Shown here: one piece after another, positions 17,405 through 25,644 of the stretch
Layout: each line of letters begins with the position of its first letter
Position numbering within the stretch: the first letter of the stretch is position 1
Assembly: GCA_013306675.1 (NCBI GenBank)
Contig: JABLUY010000322.1
Coordinates: 1 to 33,907, forward strand
Source of the DNA: Thraustochytrium sp. TN22
Lineage: Eukaryota > Sar > Bigyra > Thraustochytrida > Thraustochytriidae
DNA: 33,907 nt
Direction: 5' to 3'
Position numbers and translations under genes: made by a program
Notes under the pieces: generated by a model
Seen by the model: only the letters and a program-made list of their open reading frames with translations
What the model was told of the DNA's origin: nothing
The model's database searches: none

Positions 17405-18950
17405 GCCCGCGACGCCGGCGGCGGAGGATGGCGGCCCGAACCGGAGCAGCGGCGCGGAGCTGACGTGCGAGGACTGCAGCAAGGCCTTCGCCAGCTCGCG
17501 GCTGCTGCGCGAACACGTGGCCCAGCACAAGTGGGGGCCGCACGAGGTCATGCACCGGCCGGACGGGCGCACGCTGTTCAAGTGCCTCTTCGAGGGCTGC
17601 GGCAAGGTGGTCAAGGACCGCAAGGTGCTGCGCAAGCACCTGCTCACACACAAGCCCCGCGAGTTCGTTTGCCCCGTGCCGTCCTGCGGCAAGCGCTTCT
17701 ACGAGCGCGCCAAGCTCAAGCGCCACAACCTCGTGCACACCGGCGAGAAGGCCTTCGTGTGCACCTTTTCCGGCTGCGACAAGAAGTTCGCCTACAAGGC
17801 CAACCTCAAGACGCACATCCGCACGCACACCGGCCACCGGCCGTACGCCTGCACCTTCCCGGGCTGCGACAAGTCCTTCGCGCAGGCCTCCAACCGCAAC
17901 TCGCACATGCTCACGCACACGCACTCCAAGTCCAAGCGCAAGCTTCCCATCGACGACGAGGAGGAGGCGGAGGAGGACGACGCCGTGGCTTCCTACGCCG
18001 GCGCTGCCTCGCCCGCGGCCGACCCCGCTGACGACCTGCACCCGTCGGCGCGGCCAGCCCTCATCCCCAGCACCGCGGTGGCACCGGGCCCGGTCGCGAT
18101 GGTCAGCACACCGGTGCACACGTCCATGCTGCGCGCCCGCTCGCCCTCGCCGGCGTCGCCCGCCGCGCAGCCGCTCAACACCGTCCTGGCCACGGCGCAA
18201 GCGCGCCTGCAGCCGCCGCCGCCCAAGGCGCGCCGCCTGCCTGGCATGGCCTCGCCGCAGGCCGACGTTACGTGCTCGCCCGCCTCGCCCGACAGCGAGC
18301 GGCCATCCATGCTCGATGTCCCGACGCCACAGGCGCCGGCGCTCTTCGCGTCGCGCCAGCTCGACCTGCGCACGCCGCTCGCGGCTGCCAACAGCATGCA
18401 CAACCACCTGCGCCAACACGACACGGTGAGCTCGCTGCTTAGCCTGAGCGGTGGCGCGCCGCCCTCCTCGCTCGCGCAGTCCACTGCGCCGCGCAGGAAG
18501 CCCGGCATCTCTTCGCTCGACAAAATGGCCGACCTTGTACACATGCAGAAGCTCGGCGCGGCGCGCAAGGTGCCCTTGCCGCAGACCGCGCAGACTCCGC
18601 GCGACTCCGCACACGCACTGCCGCGCGTCACGCGCATCGGCTCCGACGAGGCCGTTCCGGCCGGCGCGCGCTCCGGCCTCTCCTCCGCCCTCTTCGACGA
18701 CTTTATGAACCAGCTCCGCATGGGCCCCTCCAAGAAGCAGCATCCGCTTGGTGCTGCTGACGCCGAAGCCGACGCCTCTCGCGCGCTCGCTGCTTCGCAG
18801 CACCACGCGCAGCTCGTCTTCCCTTCCTCTTCCAGCGCGCTCGCTGCCGCTGCGGCGGCTGCAGGCGCAGAGCCCTCCTCGCTCATGGACCGCCTGCTTG
18901 CGTCCAAGCCGCCACTTTACCTGAGCAAGCCATCGTCGCTGCTCAGCTAG
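17397..18950 (+). CDS. YY1-like C2H2 zinc-finger transcription factor
   Basis: The product has 517 residues and five C2H2 fingers: C24/C27/H40/H44, C63/C68/H81/H85, C92/C97/H110/H114, C122/C127/H140/H144 and C152/C157/H170/H174. Fingers 2-5 with their linkers (THKPRE, HTGEKAF, HTGHRPY) and helices such as ERAKLKRHNLVH and QASNRNSHMLTH closely follow the four-finger block of animal YY1 and its plant relatives; finger 1 is extra. A basic KSKSKRKLP stretch then an acidic run (DDEEEAEEDD) follow near residues 176-195. The rest is Ala/Pro/Ser-rich and probably disordered. It is expected to act in the nucleus as a sequence-specific regulator. The start ATG is preceded by CAAG within a YY1-type site. 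Calling it a true YY1 orthologue needs a tree. Confidence 0.85.
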   Translation: MAPPATPAAEDGGPNRSSGAELTCEDCSKAFASSRLLREHVAQHKWGPHEVMHRPDGRTLFKCLFEGCGKVVKDRKVLRKHLLTHKPREFVCPVPSCGKRFYERAKLKRHNLVHTGEKAFVCTFSGCDKKFAYKANLKTHIRTHTGHRPYACTFPGCDKSFAQASNRNSHMLTHTHSKSKRKLPIDDEEEAEEDDAVASYAGAASPAADPADDLHPSARPALIPSTAVAPGPVAMVSTPVHTSMLRARSPSPASPAAQPLNTVLATAQARLQPPPPKARRLPGMASPQADVTCSPASPDSERPSMLDVPTPQAPALFASRQLDLRTPLAAANSMHNHLRQHDTVSSLLSLSGGAPPSSLAQSTAPRRKPGISSLDKMADLVHMQKLGAARKVPLPQTAQTPRDSAHALPRVTRIGSDEAVPAGARSGLSSALFDDFMNQLRMGPSKKQHPLGAADAEADASRALAASQHHAQLVFPSSSSALAAAAAAAGAEPSSLMDRLLASKPPLYLSKPSSLLS

Positions 18951-19481
18951 AGATGCGCGCGCGCGCGCGAGCCGAGTTGCATGCATGGCCAGCTAGGGAG
19001 GCTGGCAAAAGTGCTCTGGAGGCGTTCTGTTGGGACACGGAGCGCTGACCGTCCATACACTCGTACACAGTTGCATCATATTTCTTCACTCATACATCAC
19101 CTTTTCATGTATCTTTACTTTCTTCAAGGAGAACTCTGAAAGCAGGGCCTCTCCTTCGACCAAGTGCTAGGCCCTGCTCCTTCGACCAAGTGCTACGAGT
19201 CGCTGCTAGCGTATCGCACGTAAAAGCCGTTCGTTCTCTTGGGTCACTCGTACACAAGAAAACGCTCGAGGACGACGTTGAGTCATTGTTCACTTTCCTG
19301 CCAGCTTTTCGTGTTGTACGTGTGGAGCGAGACAAGTCGAGCCTTGACCTTTTCTTGCAAACTGCGTCAAGAGAATGCCCCACCCATGACAAGGCTCTTC
19401 TTGCCCGTCTCACATCACGTAAAGCACAAAGCCCTGGCTGGATTTTCTTCGTATTTGTCTCAAGTCATTCACAGGCACCAA
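18951..19481. other. Intergenic stretch between convergent genes
   Basis: No gene is supported. A CG dinucleotide run follows the zinc-finger stop (about 18955-18969). The less GC-rich remainder is presumably 3' untranslated sequence of both genes, and includes the 19-bp direct repeat at 19151-19195. Confidence 0.6.
19151..19195. repeat. 19-bp direct repeat
   Basis: CTCCTTCGACCAAGTGCTA occurs at 19151-19169 and again at 19177-19195, 26 bases apart, with a partly shared spacer (GGCC(C)T). It lies in the 3' region of the proteasome gene. Confidence 0.9.
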
Positions 19482-21044
19482 TTACTCGTCGTCGTCCTCG
19501 AGCTCTTCCTCGATCTCCTTAGCGAGCTCTTCCTCGGACTTGTTCTCGTTGTCGCCATCGGGCTTGTCGTGCTTGACCTTGTGGGCGTCGGGCGGGTAGC
19601 GCATAGACTTGACGGCCTCGTTGTGCATGTCGAGGCAGAACTGGATGCGGCGGTGAAATGCCTGCTGCGGCTCAATGGTGGAGTAAATGTCCATGACGTC
19701 GGAGGACTTCATGAATCCCTTCTCGTGGTTGAGCGTGGCCTCAATGACGCCGTCGCGGATGGCCTTGGCGCAGGCAAGCTCGGCGGACTCGGGCTGGTCG
19801 AGCGCAAGGCGCGTGGCAATGTCCTTGAAGCTGATGCGCGAGTAGGACTTGTTGATGCGGCGCAGGCCAGTGCGGATGACCGAGTTGCGCAGGCGCACAA
19901 CCAGCGTGGCGAGCTTGTCGCGCGCGTAAACCTCGGCGTGCGCCTCGCGCACGCGGTCGTAGTCCGAGAGGCTACCGTTGCGCACGGCGCGAACGAGCTC
20001 AAAGTAGGGCGCGAGCGCGGCCTCCATCTCAGGCTGCGCGAACCAGGAGCGCTCCGGCGTCTCGCCCATGAGCAGCTGCACGATGGCCGCCAGCTTGTGG
20101 AGCGCGATGCGAAAGCCAAGCCCCGTCGTGGACGGCGCCTTGCGGATGGCCTGCGTCAGCTTCTGGAAGGAAACCGAGTAGTCCAGCTGCAGCGCGGCGA
20201 GCCGGCCCATGTAGTACAGGTGGCGCACCTGCTGGTTGTTGGACGCCGTCTCCGGGAAGTGCGCCTTGTAAGCGAACTTGACGGCCTGGTCCACCAGGTT
20301 CGCCTCAGTGTAGCTGCGCAAGATCAGGTTCACGAGCGCGGCCTGGCCCTGCTCGTCCAGTCGCAGGCACGCCGTGCGGTGCGCAGCCAGCAGCTCCGGC
20401 CGCAGCGCGCCCAGCTCGCCCAGCTTCTCTGCGCACAGTGCCTTGAGCTGGAACGCCTTGGCCTGGAAGATGTCCAGCGTTCGTCGGTTCTCCCCGGACA
20501 TCATCTCCAGCAGCCTGCTCGTGCAGTCGCGCGCCTGCTCCACGCGCCCGGCGTCCAGCAGCGCCTGCGCGATGAAGAGGCTCAAATAGGCCTCCGTCTC
20601 CGGCAGCGTCTGCTCGCGCGGCTCCATGCGCCCGAACGCCTCACGCCGCTTCGCCAGCAGCTCGCGCGTCGGCTCGTCAGGCTCTACCTCCTTGCCGCGC
20701 CCGCGCGCCGCAGCGCTCAGGTCCGAGTGCATCTCCTTGTTAAGCCCGTTCCCGGGCGCCACCCACACGTCCAGCACCAGCCCAAAGTCCTCCAGCGCGA
20801 TGTTGAGCCGGATCGGCGTGTTCTTGCGCAGCACGCGCCGCAGCCCGTTATCGTCCTTGCTCGCCACCGACGCCTCCAGCAGCAGCAGGTTCTCGTGCAG
20901 CGCGTCCATCGCCACGAAGGGTTCCGGCTCCGCCTTCTTCTTCCCGCCCTCCGCATCCTTCTTCACGCCCTCCTCCGCCGCCGGGTCCTTGTCCTTGCCG
21001 GCATCCTTGCCGCGCGCCTCCTTGCCCTTCTTGCCGGCCGCCAT
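19482..21044 (-). CDS. RPN3: 26S proteasome lid subunit RPN3/PSMD3
   Basis: The 520-residue product starts MAAGKKGKEARGKDAGKDKD, a Lys-rich tail. Helical TPR-like repeats lead into a C-terminal PCI domain: YYMGRLAALQLDYSVSFQKL, then ELVRAVRNGSLSDYD, VVRLRNSVIRTGLRRI, YSRISFKDIATRLAL and an AIRDGVIEATLNHEKG segment. It ends in an acidic tail (EEELAKEIEEELEDDDE). These features identify RPN3, a scaffold of the 19S regulatory particle lid. Family members are about 490-535 residues, so the gene appears complete. I chose the ATG at 21044, in a CAGGATGGCGGC context; the frame extends 17 codons upstream without another ATG. Confidence 0.95.
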   Translation of the reverse strand: MAAGKKGKEARGKDAGKDKDPAAEEGVKKDAEGGKKKAEPEPFVAMDALHENLLLLEASVASKDDNGLRRVLRKNTPIRLNIALEDFGLVLDVWVAPGNGLNKEMHSDLSAAARGRGKEVEPDEPTRELLAKRREAFGRMEPREQTLPETEAYLSLFIAQALLDAGRVEQARDCTSRLLEMMSGENRRTLDIFQAKAFQLKALCAEKLGELGALRPELLAAHRTACLRLDEQGQAALVNLILRSYTEANLVDQAVKFAYKAHFPETASNNQQVRHLYYMGRLAALQLDYSVSFQKLTQAIRKAPSTTGLGFRIALHKLAAIVQLLMGETPERSWFAQPEMEAALAPYFELVRAVRNGSLSDYDRVREAHAEVYARDKLATLVVRLRNSVIRTGLRRINKSYSRISFKDIATRLALDQPESAELACAKAIRDGVIEATLNHEKGFMKSSDVMDIYSTIEPQQAFHRRIQFCLDMHNEAVKSMRYPPDAHKVKHDKPDGDNENKSEEELAKEIEEELEDDDE

Positions 21045-21048
21045 CCTG
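21037..21048 (-). promoter_or_regulatory. TISU/YY1-type element over the RPN3 start
   Basis: CAGGATGGCGGC on the minus strand overlaps the start codon and matches 11 of 12 consensus positions. Confidence 0.35.
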
Positions 21049-21498
21049 CCGCACGCCGCGCCGCTCCGCGCCGCGCTGCGCTCGCTGACAGGCACGAACA
21101 GGCCGCCCCAGCCGCGGGCTCGCTCGCGCCCGCCGCCGCGCCCTTCTCGCGCCCCGCTGCCGCCGCCGCAGCCCTCGCGCGCGCGCTCTGCTGCCGCAAC
21201 CGCGCCGCGCCGCGCGCAGCCGCCTGCCTGCCTCGCGGGACTGAAGCTTCGCTCAGATGGGCCTCTTTCCGCGCGTTAGGCCGCCTCCCGATCCCGCCCG
21301 CGGCGCAACTTGAACCTCATCGGCAATCGTCATCAGAGTCCTGGCGTGCGGCATGACGTAAGTAACGTTACAGCACGGCATGGCTTGCGGCATGACAAGT
21401 AGCACGGCGTACCCGCTCTTTATTTCATTGACACTCGTTTCTGATTGAGCTCGACGTGCACCAAGCCCTTCAGATTGAGGGATTCCAAGCCAAAAGGA

Positions 21499-21540
21499 CC
21501 CAAGCCAGAGCCCAAGCCAGACCCAAGCCAGAGCCCAAGC
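21499..21540. repeat. 12-bp tandem repeat of AAGCCAGAGCCC type
   Basis: Roughly three and a half copies of a CCCAAGCCAGA(GC) unit. The first copy shares AAGGACCCAAGCCA with the left edge of the duplication at 11006. Confidence 0.8.
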
Positions 21541-22215
21541 CACTCTGTCCAGGATCGCCAGCTTTAATTGCGGCTAGCTCTCTACGGTAAGCCTAGCTAG
21601 CTAGAGGCTAGAGAGAACGCTTTGAATGTGAGTCAGGCTCAGATCTGACGAGGTGACTGACATCTTGCCTACTCTTGGATAGATGGGCACATGAAGTCGG
21701 AAACTGGTCAGCTGTTCGTTTGCTCTAACTAACACCAACGCCACCGTCTCGTAAGTTTTCTTGTGTAGTTACTGGTACAACATGGGCGCACGTAAAGTAA
21801 AACCTGCTTCGTTTGGTTTTGATGCTTCACTGGCCTGGCTGGCAGCGCGTAAGTCCGCTCACAACATGCATCGCGTCCGTGGAATGAAAGTTGCTTTTCG
21901 TCAGATCGCATCGTGCATCGAGATCACACAACGAACGCACTTGGCCGCTTTGTCTCTCCGTCATCAGATCAGCGTTCCGCTGCCCGCCGCTGCGCCGCCT
22001 CGATACCTGCTTGATGGTAAGCATCTTCGGCGAGGGAGTATTATAGACACATATTTACGTTCCTGATAGAGCGTCTATAGCAACCGAATAGGAGCCTCCA
22101 AGGCATGGGTGGAAATGAGTTCGCAAATGCCCCCGTGCCATGGATGGCCGCAGGATCTCTCTCGATCGCGCCCGCTGAGGTGGCGGCCGCGGCGCAGTCG
22201 GAAAAGGGCAACGGC

Positions 22216-22221
<6 letters not shown>

Positions 22222-22248
<27 letters not shown>
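22222..22248. repeat. (AGC)n trinucleotide run
   Basis: About nine AGC units, encoding poly-Ser only if the upstream Met at 22105 were used. More likely leader sequence. Confidence 0.85.
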
Positions 22249-22250
<2 letters not shown>

Positions 22251-22271
22251 CGGCGCGCGCGGGCAGGCAGG

Positions 22272-22283
22272 CAAGATGGCGGA
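22272..22283 (+). promoter_or_regulatory. TISU/YY1-type element over the thioredoxin-fold gene start
   Basis: CAAGATGGCGGA overlaps the start codon, 11 of 12 consensus positions. It directly follows a short GGCA tract. Confidence 0.4.
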
Positions 22284-23070
22284 GAACACGAACGTGGAGG
22301 CGCTGGAGCAGCAGGTGAAGGACCTGGAGCTGGAGAACGCCAAGAAGGACGAGATCATCGAGCAGCTGGGCAGCGGCGAGGCGGCCGCGGCGCCGGCCAA
22401 GCCGCCGGCGACCGAGGAGCTGCCGGACGAGGCCAAGGAGATGCTGTGCTACGACGACGACCCCGCGCTGGGCGAGAAGGCGCCGTCGCTGGCGCCGCTG
22501 CAGTTCTTCAACGGCGAGGCCTTTGAGGTGGGCCAGGGCAAGCCGGTGGTGGTGACCTGGCACTGCAACCTGAACAAGAGCGACTTCGTGACGCTCGCCG
22601 TGCTTAGCGACATCTACGCCAAGTACAAGGATCAGGCCAACTTCGTGTCCATCAGCCGCGACCAGACCGTCGAGGACGTCGAGAAGTGGCTCAAGAAGTA
22701 CCAGGGCGCCTTCATGGCGGAGATGAAGGGCCCCAACGGCGAGGCCGGCGTGACCCAGCGCTGCGACTTCCAGATGGCCTTCGACCCGGAGCACCAGGTC
22801 AACAACGAGTTCAAGACCGCGCTCAAGCGCGCCGTCGTCGGTGTCGGCCTTGCCATCATCATCGACAAGGAGGGCACCATCCGCTGGCTCGAGAACTTCG
22901 TGCGCGGCAGCAACCCGACCAAGCAGTTTGAGTACCAGCTCCACGCCATCGTCAACGGCTCCGAGATGCTCTCCAACGGCAACGCCCCGGAGGTCGAGGA
23001 GGAGGAGGAGGAGGGCGGCGCCGTCCCGGACGACGTCGACCTGCTCGGCGGCGGCAGCGGCAACTACTAA
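22276..23070 (+). CDS. Thioredoxin-fold (redoxin-like) protein with N-terminal coiled coil and single active-site Cys
   Basis: The product has 264 residues. A coiled coil (about 7-31, VEALEQQVKDLELENAKKDE) leads into an acidic linker and a thioredoxin-like fold. In that fold, KPVVVTWHCNLNKSDF (about 89-104) sits where a CxxC or peroxiredoxin cysteine belongs. Cys97 is kept but the second position is Asn, so a dithiol exchange is not expected there; Cys163 might act as a partner. Later strands (GLAIIIDKEGTIRWLENFV) are typical of AhpC/TlpA-type folds. The C-terminus is acidic, then Gly-rich. The role is probably redox or scaffolding, and is not certain. The frame extends to 22105 through a poly-Ser run; I prefer 22276 for its start context and because the coiled coil begins there. 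Confidence 0.75.
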   Translation: MAENTNVEALEQQVKDLELENAKKDEIIEQLGSGEAAAAPAKPPATEELPDEAKEMLCYDDDPALGEKAPSLAPLQFFNGEAFEVGQGKPVVVTWHCNLNKSDFVTLAVLSDIYAKYKDQANFVSISRDQTVEDVEKWLKKYQGAFMAEMKGPNGEAGVTQRCDFQMAFDPEHQVNNEFKTALKRAVVGVGLAIIIDKEGTIRWLENFVRGSNPTKQFEYQLHAIVNGSEMLSNGNAPEVEEEEEEGGAVPDDVDLLGGGSGNY

Positions 23071-23537
23071 GCTTACGGCGAACTCCTGCGCTACAGGCGG
23101 CCCTTTTCGCCGCGTTTTAACCGCACACGGGCATGCCCAAGCACCTCTGACGCACTCTGAAGAAGATGATGATTTCCTGCATCTCACTCATTTCTTTTTT
23201 CTGTCTGTCCCTCTGTCCGTCTATTTGTCTGACGAAGTCAGCCACTAGCTAGCTAGCTTGCTTGCTTGCTAGCCTGCCTGCCTGCCTGGCACGCTGGCGA
23301 GCCATCACCTGCTTGCGCTAGCTGAAGGAACGAGCCAGGCGCCCTCACTCTCCCCCCAAGTCTCGTCTCGCCCTTTCAGGGAGGTGGTGTAGTAGCTCTT
23401 GGCGGCGGTCGGAACCCTGGTGCTTTTTGAAGTCTCACTCACAGGCAGAATTCTGGCCTTGATTTGGGGGGGGGGAGAGCTCCTCCTCCTTGTCCTCCTC
23501 GCAAACACGGCGAGTCCTCGGAAGCACTCCCTTGCCC
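23071..23537. other. Convergent intergenic stretch with tetranucleotide repeats
   Basis: No gene. GCTAGCTAGC, (GCTT)n and (GCCT)n tracts run together at 23246-23288, and a run of about ten G lies near 23466. This is probably 3' flanking sequence of both genes. Confidence 0.6.
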
Positions 23538-25322
23538 CTAAAGCACTCCCTTGGCATGTTCGAGGCGTTCCAAGACGCGATCCTTGCCGATGAGCGCAAG
23601 CGTCTCGGGCAGACTGGCGCCAACAGTGGACCCTGTGGACGCCCAGCGTACCGCAAGCATCACAGCCGGCACCTTGGGCTTGGTGCCGCGGACCAGCGCG
23701 ATGCGCTTGGGGAGACCCTTGAGCGCCTTCTTCACGGAGGCGGCGTCAAAGGCGTCCAGGCCCGAGAGCGCCTCCACGGCAGCTTCGAGCACGTGGGCGG
23801 CCTCCGACGCCGACCCCACCTGGTCCGGCGCGGACTCGCCCTCCACAACCAGATCCGGCCGTCCTAGAGGCGCGAGAAAGGGGCGCACAACCGGCCCGAA
23901 CTCGCGCTCGCGGAAAACGCGAAAGAGGATGAGGTCCAGCACCTCGTTCACGTAGGCGTCCGAGCACGCCGAGGTGTCCCAGGGAAGCTGATCGCGGACC
24001 GTCGCGACCAGCGCGGCGCGGTCCGTGCGGCGCACGTGCTGGCCGCTGAGCCAGTGCAAAAAGTCCGGGTCCACCACGGCTCCCTTGCGCGTGGCGTGCT
24101 CCAGGTCAAAGACCGACGCCAGCGTGTCGAGGTCGGTGAAGACAACAGACTCGCGCGCATCGTCGCCCTCGAGCTCCTCGAAGTTCCAAACGTCGTCGCC
24201 GGCCGCTTCGCGCGCCTGCTGCATGATGGCCTGCGCGGGGCTCCACCCGAGGAGCGCCACGAAGTTCAGCACGGCCATGGGCGAGTAACCACTGTGCGGG
24301 CCGCTCCCGTCCAGCAGTTCGTTCACGCCCGTGTCTGCATTGCGCTTGGACAGCTTGGACTTGTCCTTGTTGAGCAGCAGCGGCAGGTGCGCAAAGGCCG
24401 GTGGTTGCCAGCCGAACATGCCGTACAGCGCCAGGTGCTTGGGCGTCGAGCTCAGCCACTCCTCGCCGCGCACCACGTGCGTCACCTCCATGTCATGGTC
24501 GTCCACCACCGACGCCAGGTGGTACGTCGGGAAGCCGTCCGACTTGAGCAAGATCTGGTCGTCCATGACCTTGTTATCGAAGCTCACCTGCCCGCAGACC
24601 ATGTCCTCCACGAGCGTGCGGCCCGTCAAGGGCGCCCGCAGCCGCACGGTGAAGGACTCGCCGGCCGCTGCGCGCTGCTCGGACTCTTCGGCCGAGACGC
24701 CGCGGCACCGCCGGTCGTACGAGGACTGGCTCCCGCGCCGCGTCTGCTGCGCGCGCACCTCCTGCAGCCGCTCCGGCGAGCAAAAGCAGCGGTACGCGTG
24801 GCCGTCTGCCAGCAGCTGGTCCGCGTGCCGCCTGTACAGCGCAGTGCGGTCCGACTGCTTCTCCACGGGCTGGTCCGGCTTGAGCCCGAACCGCTCCATC
24901 GTGCGGAGCAGGTCCTCCGCCGCGCCCGGCACCGTGCGCGTGCGGTCCGTGTCCTCGATGCGCACCAGGAACTCGCCCTGGTCGCCCGCGCGCCGCGCCA
25001 GCAGGTAGTTGAAGAGCGCCGTGCGCAGGCCGCCCAGGTGCAGCGCGCCCGTCGGGCTGGGCGCGTACCGCGTGCGCACCGTCACCGCGCCCTCGCCTCC
25101 CTCGCCTCCCTTGCCAACCTCGCCGCCGCCCTGGCCGCCCTGGCCGCCGCCGCTGCTGCTGCTCGAGCACCACCGCCGCGAGCTTGTGGCTGCCGGCGCT
25201 GCGCGCCATGCCGGGCCCCTGCGCCGCGGGGCCGCGAGGGCGGGCCGCAGCGCGGGCGCCGCGCCGCAACGCGCCGCCGCAAAGCGCGCCTGCGCCTGCG
25301 CCTGCGCGAGCGCGAGCGCCAT
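23538..25322 (-). CDS. Glutamyl-tRNA synthetase, bacterial/organellar type, with presequence
   Basis: The 594-residue product starts MALALAQAQAQARFAAARCG. The first 55 or so residues are Ala/Arg/Ser-rich without acidic residues, as in a mitochondrial or plastid transit peptide; a Gly-rich linker follows. The class I catalytic core begins RTRYAPSPTGALHLGGLRTA, with the HIGH-type HLGG at 95-98. It continues with ARRAGDQGEFLVRIEDTDR, YHLASVVDDHDMEVTHV and RGEEWLSSTPKHL, and has the KMSKS-type KLSKR near 323. This is a discriminating or non-discriminating GluRS that charges organellar tRNA-Glu, and possibly tRNA-Gln for later amidation. The frame stays open to 25859, but the divergent TMX3-like gene occupies that side. 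It shares a 322-bp upstream region with that gene. Confidence 0.94.
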   Translation of the reverse strand: MALALAQAQAQARFAAARCGAAPALRPALAAPRRRGPAWRAAPAATSSRRWCSSSSSGGGQGGQGGGEVGKGGEGGEGAVTVRTRYAPSPTGALHLGGLRTALFNYLLARRAGDQGEFLVRIEDTDRTRTVPGAAEDLLRTMERFGLKPDQPVEKQSDRTALYRRHADQLLADGHAYRCFCSPERLQEVRAQQTRRGSQSSYDRRCRGVSAEESEQRAAAGESFTVRLRAPLTGRTLVEDMVCGQVSFDNKVMDDQILLKSDGFPTYHLASVVDDHDMEVTHVVRGEEWLSSTPKHLALYGMFGWQPPAFAHLPLLLNKDKSKLSKRNADTGVNELLDGSGPHSGYSPMAVLNFVALLGWSPAQAIMQQAREAAGDDVWNFEELEGDDARESVVFTDLDTLASVFDLEHATRKGAVVDPDFLHWLSGQHVRRTDRAALVATVRDQLPWDTSACSDAYVNEVLDLILFRVFREREFGPVVRPFLAPLGRPDLVVEGESAPDQVGSASEAAHVLEAAVEALSGLDAFDAASVKKALKGLPKRIALVRGTKPKVPAVMLAVRWASTGSTVGASLPETLALIGKDRVLERLEHAKGVL

Positions 25323-25644
25323 GGCCGCCCGCGAGCGCGCGATTCTCTTCTGCGAGTCCGAGGCGCGGGCTGCCTGCGCAGTGCAGTGGCGGCCTGCCGC
25401 GCACGGCGGAACGTCAGCTAGGCCAGTGCCAGCCGGGCAGAGGCAGGCAGGCAGCAGGCAAACCTTCATCGGGGCGGAGTCCGAGGCGCAGTCCGAGGCC
25501 GCGTCTGCGCCCGGGCCGAGCCCGGCGGCGGCGGCGGCAACCGCAGCGGCAGCCCAGCGAGCTCGACGGCCGGCGCACGCACTCGCGCTGGAGAGAGGGG
25601 AGGGAGAGAGACTCGGTCTGCGTCCGCGTCCCGCGTCCGGCAGC
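25323..25644. promoter_or_regulatory. Short divergent promoter of GluRS and TMX3-like genes
   Basis: Only 322 bases separate the opposing start codons, so both core promoters and leaders must lie here or overlap. It is GC-rich with a GGCA tract near 25438-25455 and a GAGAGAGGGGAGGGAGAGAG purine run near 25590-25610. There is no clear TATA box. Confidence 0.5.

Larger units (their letters stand above)
21045..22275. promoter_or_regulatory. Divergent upstream region of RPN3 and the thioredoxin-fold gene
   Basis: This 1.2-kb stretch shows no gene. It holds a 12-bp AGCCCAAGCCAG-type tandem (about 21499-21540) and GCTAGCTAGC words near 21590-21610. A moderate-GC part at 21700-22080 contains small unsupported frames. 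An (AGC)n run lies near 22222-22248, just before the thioredoxin-fold gene. Confidence 0.5.

Noticed and set aside
17160-18986. 608-codon minus-strand frame over the zinc-finger gene
   Set aside because: It is a shadow of the plus-strand C2H2 gene caused by high GC content; its product is Arg/Ala/Gly-rich without domains.
19239-21356. 705-codon plus-strand frame over RPN3
   Set aside because: It is antisense to a clear PCI-domain gene and has Leu/Arg/Val-rich low-complexity composition.
21783-22066. Small plus-strand frame (start MGARKVKPAS) in the RPN3/thioredoxin-fold spacer
   Set aside because: The codon use lacks the G/C third-position bias of real genes here and no family is recognisable.
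24036-25421. 461-codon plus-strand frame over the GluRS gene
   Set aside because: Antisense shadow; the minus strand carries the HLGG and KLSKR synthetase motifs.
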